NCBI GenBank assembly: GCA_035447605.1 | Contig: DAOTHJ010000005.1 | Coordinates: forward strand, 1 to 64,000 | Direction: 5' to 3' | Source: UMGS1668 sp035447605 | Lineage (GTDB): Bacteria; Bacillota; Clostridia; Oscillospirales; Ruminococcaceae | DNA: 64,000 nt | Part shown: positions 41,390-49,470 of the stretch, one piece after another | How the letters are laid out: each line of letters opens with the position of its first letter | How positions within the stretch are numbered: the stretch's first letter is position 1 | The notes under the pieces: model-generated | What the model was told of the DNA's origin: nothing | Seen by the model: the letters and a program-made list of their open reading frames with translations, nothing else | Databases searched by the model: none | Translations under genes and position numbers: made by a program

Positions 41390-42952
41390 TCAGAGGCTGC
41401 GGCCTTTGGCCATCGCAGGCTTTTCAACCGCTTCATACTGGGAAGTCAGTTCTTCGATCCAGGAGGCATAGGCCTCGCTCCGGATCGTGCTGCTGACTTT
41501 CGTCGGATAGTAGCTGTCGCCTTCGCCGATGAAATAGATCAGGTGATAGCCGTAATCGGTCTTGACGAGGCCGATATCGCCGGGCTGTCTCGCCGCGTCG
41601 AAGCACCACAGGTCGAACGTTTCGACCATCTGGCCCCGGTAGACGTTCTCATAGAGGCCGTTGTTGTCTTTGGAGCCGGTGTCCTCGTTATACATAGCCG
41701 CCAAGGTCTTAAAGGTCTCCTCGGACGGGTTGCTGTTGAAATCGACAAGGTACTTTTCCGCGTTGGTCTTTGCCTCTTCCCATCCGGCGTCGGTGTAATT
41801 GCCGTTATCGTCGGTCTCGGTCGGCTTGACCAGAATCTGGCGGACGTTGACCATGTTGTACTTCGGCGTCACATGCTCCTGGAAATACAGAACGGTATAG
41901 CCGGTGCCTCCGTCGTAGACGTAGGTATCGCCCGCGGCACGGCTCGTATCGAACAGCCAGTCGGCATAGCCGGTGTTGGTGGAAGAATAAGCGGCATAAC
42001 GGTTCCCGGAGACCTCGCCCTCGTCCTTTTCCGTCACAAGAGCGCGGAATTCCTCCTCGGAGGTTGCTGCGGCAATGGCGTCGGCCTTTTCTTTCGCGGC
42101 GGCAAGCGCTGCGGTGCTGTCGGTGATCTCCTCCGTGGTCGCGCCGCTGACATAGTAAGACAGGTAGGTCACGGTGTCGAAATCGTTCGGGTTTTCATTA
42201 TATCTTGCGTCGATGTCCGCATCGGTGATCTCGACATTGTCAGAATAGTTCTCCGAATAGGCGGCGGCATATTCGTAAAGCTCCGTCATCTTGCGGACGA
42301 CGCTCTCGTTGACGCCTCTGCCGTAAAGGGCGATCAGATAATCGTCAAAGGCATAGCCGCTGCTGGTCGCCTGAGATTCGATGCCGGCGATCTCATCCTC
42401 GACATCCTGCTGGTATTCCTCCGGCAGTTCAAAGCCGTTGGCCGTGCCGTCGTTGTGCAGGGCCGTGAGCTGCGTGAGCGTCGCGACGGTCTGATCGGTG
42501 ATGAAATCCTCCCAGGTCTGATCCTCGGAATACTGCTGCTCGCTGAGCGGCTTGGAGGTATCGAGGAAATAGGAAGTATAGTCGCCATAAGTGCTGTAAA
42601 GATTGTTGTAGTAGTTATAAAACGTGGTCGCATACAGGAAGCTGAAATCCGCGACGGAATATTTCGTATCCCCGACTTCCACCGCGGTGAGCTTACGGTT
42701 AATCATATTGGATTCGTAGACGGCGAGGACGGCAAAAACGATCACGAATGCGATCACGCCGACGCGAATCCAGATTCTCTGGCGTTTGCTTTTGGCAGCC
42801 GCTTCCTCTTCGGCATGGCGCTTGGCGGCGACTTTATTTTCCGCTCTCGCCTGATCCGGTCTCACGATGACGGCCGGCTCGCCGATCTTTTTATCCGCTT
42901 TCTTTTCCTCGGCGGCTTCGCCGTTTTGAAGCTTTTTTTCGCTTTCGCTCAT
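41390..42952 (-). CDS. Membrane-anchored PpiC-type peptidyl-prolyl isomerase
   Basis: A 520-residue paralogue of the neighbouring lipoprotein. A charged cytoplasmic N-terminus (about 60 residues, Lys/Glu/Ala) is followed by one membrane helix (about 62-82, IWIRVGVIAFVIVFAVLAVY) in place of the lipobox. The external part has LYSTYGDYTSYFLDTSKPLSEQQYS, similar to SSYGDSISYILDLTKPLDEQTYS in the lipoprotein, and the parvulin motif NMVNVRQILVKPTE with GLYENVYRGQMVETFDLWC. It is therefore a second extracytoplasmic foldase with another anchor. Confidence 0.85.
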   Translation of the reverse strand: MSESEKKLQNGEAAEEKKADKKIGEPAVIVRPDQARAENKVAAKRHAEEEAAAKSKRQRIWIRVGVIAFVIVFAVLAVYESNMINRKLTAVEVGDTKYSVADFSFLYATTFYNYYNNLYSTYGDYTSYFLDTSKPLSEQQYSEDQTWEDFITDQTVATLTQLTALHNDGTANGFELPEEYQQDVEDEIAGIESQATSSGYAFDDYLIALYGRGVNESVVRKMTELYEYAAAYSENYSDNVEITDADIDARYNENPNDFDTVTYLSYYVSGATTEEITDSTAALAAAKEKADAIAAATSEEEFRALVTEKDEGEVSGNRYAAYSSTNTGYADWLFDTSRAAGDTYVYDGGTGYTVLYFQEHVTPKYNMVNVRQILVKPTETDDNGNYTDAGWEEAKTNAEKYLVDFNSNPSEETFKTLAAMYNEDTGSKDNNGLYENVYRGQMVETFDLWCFDAARQPGDIGLVKTDYGYHLIYFIGEGDSYYPTKVSSTIRSEAYASWIEELTSQYEAVEKPAMAKGRSL

Positions 42953-43136
42953 AATTTTGATCCATCCTTATCTGTATCTCGCCGGGAAATCCGGCTGATG
43001 AGAGTGATAACTATGTTATTATAACTAATAACATATAGGTTTGCAAGAGAAAAGAAAAAAACAAATTGTGAATCCGGCGGAAACCATGCGTCCTCTCCAA
43101 ACCGCATGCCGCTCTCGTTTCTGCAAATCCGCAAAT

Positions 43137-43163
43137 AAAAAAGCGCCCGAAGAAGGGCGCCTT
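43137..43163 (-). terminator. Terminator of the V-ATPase operon
   Basis: AAGGCGCCC and GGGCGCTT arms with a 6-base loop followed by TTTTATTT on the minus strand, 16 bases after ntpD. Confidence 0.85.
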
Positions 43164-43178
43164 CTTATGAAGTTTGGT

Positions 43179-43826
43179 TCAGCTCTCGGCGGCGCGGCGG
43201 GCCTGCTCGATCATCATATCCTTGATCTTCATCAGCCTCGTCAGGTTTCCGCGTTCGTTTTCATCCAGTTTCTGCGTGATGGAGCGGATGGTCTCCTGAA
43301 GAACCGGGATCTGTACATATTCCAGCGCGTTGACGCGGCGGCGGGTCTTTTCGATCTCCTCGGCCAGACGCTGGGCGGATTTTTCCTGCTGGGCCAGCAT
43401 CAAAAGATCCGGGAGCACCTTTCCCAATGCCTCGGCGGAGTCGTCGAGTTCGCCGGAAGTCGCCGCGAAGCCGTAAGAACCGAGATCGCCGGATGCGCCG
43501 CTGAAGCGGAAAACCGGCACCTCGACGCTCATCACGTTGCGCGTGCCGACCTCCAGCTCGACGCTCTCTTTCGGGAGCATCAGGGCCTCCTCCAGCATGG
43601 CGGGGCTCATGACGGCCGCCGCGGACTGGAAACCTCCGTAGACCTGTTTCATTTTCTCCTCGACCTTCTCGCGAAGCTCCATGTTTTCGCGCACAAGCTC
43701 AAGGAATTTCTTCATCATATCGTCCCGCTTATCCTTTAGGAGCTTATGCCCTCTGGTGGCGGTGCGAAGCCGCGTCTTCAGGCGAAAGAGCTCCATACGG
43801 GTCGGGCTGACATTCATTACTGCCAT
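43179..43826 (-). CDS. ntpD: V-type ATPase subunit D
   Basis: A 215-residue central-shaft subunit. It has the typical start NVSPTRMELFRLKTRLRTATRGHKLLKDKRDDMMKKF split over the first 45 residues, long N- and C-terminal coiled coils, and NALEYVQIPVLQETIRSI near the end. It is the last gene of the operon, 12 bases after ntpB. Confidence 0.95.
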   Translation of the reverse strand: MAVMNVSPTRMELFRLKTRLRTATRGHKLLKDKRDDMMKKFLELVRENMELREKVEEKMKQVYGGFQSAAAVMSPAMLEEALMLPKESVELEVGTRNVMSVEVPVFRFSGASGDLGSYGFAATSGELDDSAEALGKVLPDLLMLAQQEKSAQRLAEEIEKTRRRVNALEYVQIPVLQETIRSITQKLDENERGNLTRLMKIKDMMIEQARRAAES

Positions 43827-43838
43827 GGCCGGTACTCC

Positions 43839-45218
43839 TTACTGTTCCCTTTTGGGCAGGTACTTCTCGACAAGCTCCGGCTTGATGCGCTTGAGCTCCG
43901 TGACCGGCAGGATCGAGAGCAGATCCCAGCCGAGATCCAAAGTCTCCGCAATCGGTCGGTCGGTATCGTAGCCCTGCGAGACATACCGGCGTTCAAACTC
44001 GTCGGCAAACTTCGCGTAGAGCTTATCCGTATCGGAAAGCGCCGCCTCGCCGAGAATGGTCATCAGTTCCTTCGCGTCCTTGCCTCGGGCATAGGCCGCG
44101 AACAGCTGGTTCATCGTGTTGGCATGGTCCTCCCTCGTCTTGCCGACGCCGATGCCCTTATCCTTCAGACGGGACAGGGACGGCAGCACGTCGATCGGCG
44201 GGAGCACGTTTTTGCGGTAGAGTTCGCGGGAGAGGATGATCTGGCCCTCGGTGATGTAGCCGGTGAGGTCCGGAATCGGGTGGGTCTTGTCGTCCTCCGG
44301 CATCGTGAGGATCGGAATCATCGTGATGGAGCCGGAGTAGCCCTCTTTTCTGCCGGCGCGCTCATAGATCGTCGCAAGGTCGGTATAAAGGTAGCCCGGA
44401 TAGCCGCGGCGGCCCGGAACTTCCTTGCGTGCGGCGGAAACCTCACGCAGGGCCTCGGCATAGTTCGTGATGTCGGTCATGATGACGAGGACGTGCATGC
44501 CCTTATCAAAGGCGAGGTACTCCGCGGCGGTCATCGCCATACGGGGCGTCGAAATACGCTCGATGGCCGGGTCGTTCGCGAGGTTGACAAACAGAACGGT
44601 GCGGTCGATCGCGCCGGTTCTGCGGAAATCGCTGATGAAGAAGTCGGCCTCCTCAAACGTGATGCCGATGGCGGCAAAGACGACGGCGAACTTCTCGTTG
44701 CTGCCGAGCACCTTTGCCTGACGGGCGATCTGCGCGGCAAGCTTTGCGTGCGGCAGGCCGGAGCCGGAGAAGATCGGCAGTTTCTGGCCGCGGACCAGCG
44801 TGTTGAGCCCGTCGATGGCCGAGACGCCGGTCTGAATAAATTCGGAAGGATAGGCTCTGGCCGCCGGATTCATCGGCAGGCCGTTGATGTCGCGGCGGTC
44901 ATCCGGAATAATTTCCGGGCCGCCGTCGATCGGTTTGCCCATGCCGGAGAAAACCCGGCCGAGCATATCTTCAGAGACAGGAAGCTCCAAACTGCGGCCG
45001 AAGAAGCGGACTTTGCTGCTTTCAAGGTTGATGCCGGCGGAGTTCTCAAACAACTGAACCAGAGCATTGGTGCCATTCACTTCCAGCACCTTGCAGCGGC
45101 GGATCTCTCCGCTCGGCAGCTCAATTTCGCCGAGCTCATCGTACTTGACGTTCTCGACATCTTTGATGAGCATCAGCGGTCCGGCAACTTCCTGGATGGT
45201 ACGGTATTCTTTCAGCAT
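43839..45218 (-). CDS. ntpB: V-type ATPase subunit B
   Basis: A 459-residue non-catalytic nucleotide-binding subunit of the V1 head. It begins KEYRTIQEVAGPLMLIKDVENVKYDE and has SGSGLPHAKLAAQIARQA in place of a true P-loop, as expected for subunit B, plus the arginine-finger region GRRGYPGYLYTDLATIYERAG. Its ATG shares one base with the ntpA stop codon (TGATG), giving coupled translation. Confidence 0.97.
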   Translation of the reverse strand: MLKEYRTIQEVAGPLMLIKDVENVKYDELGEIELPSGEIRRCKVLEVNGTNALVQLFENSAGINLESSKVRFFGRSLELPVSEDMLGRVFSGMGKPIDGGPEIIPDDRRDINGLPMNPAARAYPSEFIQTGVSAIDGLNTLVRGQKLPIFSGSGLPHAKLAAQIARQAKVLGSNEKFAVVFAAIGITFEEADFFISDFRRTGAIDRTVLFVNLANDPAIERISTPRMAMTAAEYLAFDKGMHVLVIMTDITNYAEALREVSAARKEVPGRRGYPGYLYTDLATIYERAGRKEGYSGSITMIPILTMPEDDKTHPIPDLTGYITEGQIILSRELYRKNVLPPIDVLPSLSRLKDKGIGVGKTREDHANTMNQLFAAYARGKDAKELMTILGEAALSDTDKLYAKFADEFERRYVSQGYDTDRPIAETLDLGWDLLSILPVTELKRIKPELVEKYLPKREQ

Positions 45219-46996
45219 CAGTCCTCCGCTCCTTTCGCAACAGCGGCCGCGATCTGGTCGGCAAGCTCTTTTTCCGTCTCGGCGATATTTTCCATCACTT
45301 TATCCTCGGAGACATATTTTGTTCTTGCGATGCGGTCGCGAACCGGCATGGCAAACAGATCCTCGGCCTTCGCGCCCTGCTGCATGGCGGCCGCCGAGTC
45401 GTTGTAATATTTGAGCACGAGCTTGAGCATGGCAACCTGTTTCGGAAGAGAGGTGTAGGTATCAACCTCGTCGAAGGCGTTCTGCTGGAGGTAGTCCTCA
45501 CGGATGCTCCTCGCCGCTTCGAGCGTCAGGCGGTCCGGCGCGGACAGGGAATCGTAGCCGACGAGCTTGACGATCTCCTCGAGTTCGGCCTCCTTCTGAA
45601 GCAGCTGCATAGCCTCGGTGACCTCTTTCGTCCAGTCGGAGTCCACGTTATCGCGGAGCCATTCGCCGATCTGGTCGTTATACAGAGAATAGCTCTGAAG
45701 CCAGCTGATAGCCGGGAAATGGCGTTTATATGCGAGATCCGCGGTCAGGCTCCAGAAGACCTTGACGATCCGGAGCGTTGCCTGCGCGACCGGGTCGGAG
45801 AGGTCTCCGCCCGCCGGGGAGACCGCGCCGATCGCCGTCAGCGTACCTTCCCGGTAATCGGTGCCAAGGCAGATCGTCTTGCCGGCGCGCTCGTAGAACT
45901 GGGCGAGGCGGCTTGTCAGATAGGCAGGATAGCCCTCTTCGCCCGGCATCTCTTCAAGGCGGCCGCTCATCTCACGCAGCGCCTCCGCCCATCTTGAGGT
46001 GGAGTCGGCCATGATGGCCACGCCGTATCCCATGTCGCGGAAATACTCCGCGATCGTAATTCCGGTATAAATGGAAGCCTCGCGCGCCGCAACCGGCATA
46101 TCCGAGGTGTTGGCGATCAGCACCGTGCGGTACATCAGCGATTCGCCGGATTTCGGGTCCTTGAGTTCCGGGAACTCGCGGAGCACGTCGGTCATCTCGT
46201 TGCCGCGCTCGCCGCAGCCGATGTAGACGACGATGTCGACATCTGCCCATTTGGCAAGCTGGTGCTGCACGACGGTCTTGCCGGAGCCGAACGGGCCCGG
46301 AACCGCCGCGGTGCCGCCCTGTGCGATCGGGAACAGCGTATCGATAACGCGCTGGCCGGTGATCATCGGGGCCTTCGGGGAGAGCTTCTGTTTGAACGGG
46401 CGCTGAATACGGACCGGCCATTTGCGGAGCATCGTGATCTCGACCTCCGTGCCGTCCGCTTTTTTTACCTTTGCAATCGGATCGACAACGGTGTGTTCGC
46501 CGCCGTCGATGTCAATCAGTTCGCCCGCGACGCCGTTTGGAACCATGATGCGGTGGACGATCAGCGGCGTCTCCTGTACGGTGCCGAGGATGTCGCCCGT
46601 GGTGACCGTGTCGCCCGGCTTGGCGACAGGCTCAAATTTCCAGAGCTTCTCGTGATCGATGGAAGAGACGGAGACGCCCCGGTGAATGTTTGCGCCGGTC
46701 ATCTCCTTGATTCTTTCAAGCGGGCGCTGAATACCGTCATAAATGCGCTGGAGCAGCCCCGGGCCCAGCTCGACGGAAAGCGGCGCACCGGTGGAGACGA
46801 CCTCGTCGCCCGGTCCGATGCCTGCGGTCTCCTCATAAACCTGAATGGAGGCCCTGTCGCCGCGCATCTCGATGATCTCTCCGATCAGCTTGTTCGCGCC
46901 GACCTGAACCACGTCGAACATATTGGCGCTGCGCATTCCTTCGGCAACGACAAGCGGCCCGGAGACCTTAACCAGTTTGCCCTTGGCATTGGCCAT
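45218..46996 (-). CDS. ntpA: V-type ATPase catalytic subunit A
   Basis: A 592-residue catalytic subunit. The P-loop is GPFGSGKTVVQHQ, with the non-homologous region GGEHTV before it, the Glu of GERGNEMTD and Walker B VAIMADSTSRWAEALREMSGRLEEMPGEEGYP split around the hinge. The start is the ATG at 46996, after AGGTGA; a GTG three codons earlier is less likely. With ntpB it forms the hexameric V1 head. Confidence 0.97.
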   Translation of the reverse strand: MANAKGKLVKVSGPLVVAEGMRSANMFDVVQVGANKLIGEIIEMRGDRASIQVYEETAGIGPGDEVVSTGAPLSVELGPGLLQRIYDGIQRPLERIKEMTGANIHRGVSVSSIDHEKLWKFEPVAKPGDTVTTGDILGTVQETPLIVHRIMVPNGVAGELIDIDGGEHTVVDPIAKVKKADGTEVEITMLRKWPVRIQRPFKQKLSPKAPMITGQRVIDTLFPIAQGGTAAVPGPFGSGKTVVQHQLAKWADVDIVVYIGCGERGNEMTDVLREFPELKDPKSGESLMYRTVLIANTSDMPVAAREASIYTGITIAEYFRDMGYGVAIMADSTSRWAEALREMSGRLEEMPGEEGYPAYLTSRLAQFYERAGKTICLGTDYREGTLTAIGAVSPAGGDLSDPVAQATLRIVKVFWSLTADLAYKRHFPAISWLQSYSLYNDQIGEWLRDNVDSDWTKEVTEAMQLLQKEAELEEIVKLVGYDSLSAPDRLTLEAARSIREDYLQQNAFDEVDTYTSLPKQVAMLKLVLKYYNDSAAAMQQGAKAEDLFAMPVRDRIARTKYVSEDKVMENIAETEKELADQIAAAVAKGAED

Positions 46997-47041
46997 AGTT
47001 TTCACCTACTTCTATAATCTTCAAAAAATCTTCTGGCAAAC

Positions 47042-47362
47042 TTACCCTTTAAATAGAATGTCCGCACCGACGGCGCGCTCCACGCTTCTGTGGACATTTT
47101 GCAGGCCGATGCCCTCGCTTCCATGAATGCCCGGAATCGGGATGATGGCCGGGAGCATGACCTCTTTATAATCGTTCAGGATTTCTTTGACCGGCAGCAG
47201 CGCCTCTTCGGTGACGAAGATGATGCCGTAGCCCTGTTTGGCAAGGGCATGGATCTGCTCCGCAGTCTCCTGTGACCCCTTTGTCTCAAAGACGTCGAAG
47301 CCCACCGTCTTGAAGCCGAGGACGCTGTCTTTTTCGCCGACAACCGCGATTTTACTGCGCAT
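47042..47362 (-). CDS. ntpG: V-type ATPase subunit F (NtpG)
   Basis: A 106-residue shaft-associated subunit: SKIAVVGEKDSVLGFKTVG and GYGIIFVTEEALL are the family hallmarks. The start ATG 47362 follows GAGGG; ATG 47368 lies too close to that site. It overlaps the 3' end of ntpC by 11 bases. Confidence 0.93.
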   Translation of the reverse strand: MRSKIAVVGEKDSVLGFKTVGFDVFETKGSQETAEQIHALAKQGYGIIFVTEEALLPVKEILNDYKEVMLPAIIPIPGIHGSEGIGLQNVHRSVERAVGADILFKG

Positions 47363-48353
47363 AAGCATCCCTCAGCCTTTCCATGATGGTCTCCGGCGCG
47401 AGACCGGATTTTTTGCCGCTGAGCACGATGCGGAGGCACTGGGCCTCGTTTTCCTTTGCCAGCAGCCACGCGAGCACGGGCTCCGCGCCGAACGGAATGT
47501 AGTGCGCTTTTTTGAGCACTTCCATCTCCGCCCCGTCGCAGAGTTTTTCAAACCGCGTGAGCCGTTCGCCCTTTTTAATATCCTCAAAAGCCGGTTCGAG
47601 GCTCTTCGCATACGGAGATCTGCGGATGAACGCAAAAATTTCATCCCAGCTCTTCGCTGCGGCGTCTTCCAGCTCCTGCGCTTCAAACGTTCCGCCCTTC
47701 ACCGCAGCCTGTCTCATCAGGCCCGGATCGGCGCCCATCCGTTTAATCCGGACAAGCGTGCGGATATTGGCGACATCGGCTTTGACATCCACAACGGCGT
47801 GCAGATAGTCGTTTTGATAGTCCTTCGCCTGATCGGCCAGCGCCTCATATGCGCCGCGGTCGATCAGAATATCCGCCATGCGGGGGTCTTTCGTCTTTGC
47901 GAGATAGTCTGCGGCTTCTTCCGCCGCTTTTTTGAGCTGCGGGGCAACGCCCTGCATGCTCCCGGCCGCGTAATGCTCCGCCAGCTTCTCCGCAGGGACG
48001 GTTCCCAGATCGGAGAGCAGGTAGGCGGCGTCCTTCCCGGCGGCGCGGCTCTTGACCAGCACCTTCAGGTTATGGGCGTCGTACTTCAGCCGGAACAGGC
48101 CGACCAGTTTCTTGTCTTTCAGCAGTTCCTCCGCCAGCGCATAGGCATCTTTCAAAGAAGCGGAGATCGCCGCCTCGTAATCCTCCGGGCCGTAGCCGGA
48201 ACAGATACCGGAGTCCGCCGCGGCCTTGAAAGCCTCCTCGGGCGCAGCGGCTTCCGCCATCTTGCGGAAAGTCTCGGCCGTCAGAAGATTCCTCTCAATG
48301 GCGCGGATGCGGGAGGACGCATAGAGGAACTCGGTATCGATCAGTTTTTTCAA
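47352..48353 (-). CDS. ntpC: V-type ATPase subunit C/d
   Basis: A 333-residue helical subunit that links the shaft to the membrane ring. FLYASSRIRAIERNLLTAETF at the start and PYAKSLEPAFEDIKKG are family features. It lies 12 bases after ntpE with a GGAGG site in the gap. Confidence 0.92.
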   Translation of the reverse strand: MKKLIDTEFLYASSRIRAIERNLLTAETFRKMAEAAAPEEAFKAAADSGICSGYGPEDYEAAISASLKDAYALAEELLKDKKLVGLFRLKYDAHNLKVLVKSRAAGKDAAYLLSDLGTVPAEKLAEHYAAGSMQGVAPQLKKAAEEAADYLAKTKDPRMADILIDRGAYEALADQAKDYQNDYLHAVVDVKADVANIRTLVRIKRMGADPGLMRQAAVKGGTFEAQELEDAAAKSWDEIFAFIRRSPYAKSLEPAFEDIKKGERLTRFEKLCDGAEMEVLKKAHYIPFGAEPVLAWLLAKENEAQCLRIVLSGKKSGLAPETIMERLRDAYAQ

Positions 48354-48365
48354 CCTTACGCCTCC

Positions 48366-48950
48366 TTATCCGAACAGCAGCGCGGCGACTTCTCCCTCAA
48401 GGTCCTCCCGGGCGGCGCCGGTCAGCACCTCAAAAGTCCCGTTGGTTTCGATCAGACCCTCTTTGAGGATGAATCCGCCGATAAAAGTCCCCGTCTGCGC
48501 GGAGAGGGTCAGCGGCAGGCTGCCTTTTGCGGCTTCGATCAGTTCGGCGCCCAGCGCTTCCCTGTCCTCCGCATTGAGGATCACCTCCGCCGCCTCTTTT
48601 TGGGCAGAGCGGATCATCCCGGCCATCCAGCCGAGATAAGTCTTTTTATCCATGGAGCGAAGCGTCACAAGCGACAGGTCAAACGCCTTCGAGACCACTT
48701 CCCGCTTGGCGGCAAGCCGCATGCTGCGGGATTCGATATCGCGCTGAGAGGCCAGGCGGAGGGCAATGTTGCCGGCCTTACGGTCCGCTTCCGCAAGGAT
48801 GGCGGCAGCGGCTTTCTCAGCCTCCTGCCGGCTCGCATCCAGCGAAACTTTGGCGTCAGCCCTTGCGGCCACAAGCGTTTCGGATGCCTTCTGCCGCGCT
48901 TCCTCCAGAATCTTATCCTTTAAATTGGAAACCCCATTCACTGTATCCAC
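48366..48950 (-). CDS. ntpE: V-type ATPase subunit E
   Basis: A 194-residue peripheral-stalk subunit. The N-terminal 110 residues are an Ala/Arg/Glu-rich coiled coil (LKDKILEEARQKASETLVAAR) and the C-terminal domain ends GGFILKEGLIETNGTFEVL, the standard subunit E end. It starts four bases after ntpK. Confidence 0.92.
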   Translation of the reverse strand: MDTVNGVSNLKDKILEEARQKASETLVAARADAKVSLDASRQEAEKAAAAILAEADRKAGNIALRLASQRDIESRSMRLAAKREVVSKAFDLSLVTLRSMDKKTYLGWMAGMIRSAQKEAAEVILNAEDREALGAELIEAAKGSLPLTLSAQTGTFIGGFILKEGLIETNGTFEVLTGAAREDLEGEVAALLFG

Positions 48951-48954
48951 CTCT

Positions 48955-49464
48955 TCAGGCCATCGTTTCGATCTGGACGTTGAAGATCATCAACATGGAA
49001 ATCAGGAAGGAAAGAATGGCGTAGGTTTCGACCATCGCTGCGGCGATCATGGCCTTGGAGACCTGATCCGGGCGCTTGGCGACGATGCCGACGCCGGCAG
49101 CGGAAACTCTGCCCTGATGAATGCCGGAAAGCAGTCCGACGATGCCGACCGGCAGCGCGGCGGCAAGGATGGAGGCGCCCGTCGTTTCGGTCAGGACACC
49201 CATGGTGCCGCTCAGCATACCGGTCTGGAGCATGATAATGAAGCCGATCAGGAAGCCATAGATGCCCTGCGTGCCCGGCAGAGCCTGCAAAACAAGGAGC
49301 TGGCCGAACTTATCCGGATCCTCCGTGATGACGCCGGCAGCCGCTTCACCGACCATGCCTACGCCCTTCGCGGAACCGATACCGGAGAAAATGACGGCGA
49401 CCGCCGCTCCAAGATAAGCAAGAAAGTTGCCGTTGCTAAAAAAGTTGATAAGCAAATCAGACAT
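48955..49464 (-). CDS. ntpK: V-type ATPase proteolipid subunit K
   Basis: A 169-residue, four-helix proteolipid of the rotor ring. The ion-binding carboxylate is Glu146 in the fourth helix (AAMVETYAIL). Leu62, Thr65 and Gln66 (ALPGTQGIYGF) and Gln117 (GIHQGRVS) correspond to the Na+-binding residues of Enterococcus hirae NtpK (Leu61, Thr64, Gln65, Gln110, Glu139). The first hairpin has Gln instead of Glu, as in that protein. This suggests a Na+-coupled enzyme. Confidence 0.95.
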   Translation of the reverse strand: MSDLLINFFSNGNFLAYLGAAVAVIFSGIGSAKGVGMVGEAAAGVITEDPDKFGQLLVLQALPGTQGIYGFLIGFIIMLQTGMLSGTMGVLTETTGASILAAALPVGIVGLLSGIHQGRVSAAGVGIVAKRPDQVSKAMIAAAMVETYAILSFLISMLMIFNVQIETMA

Positions 49465-49470
49465 GAGACA

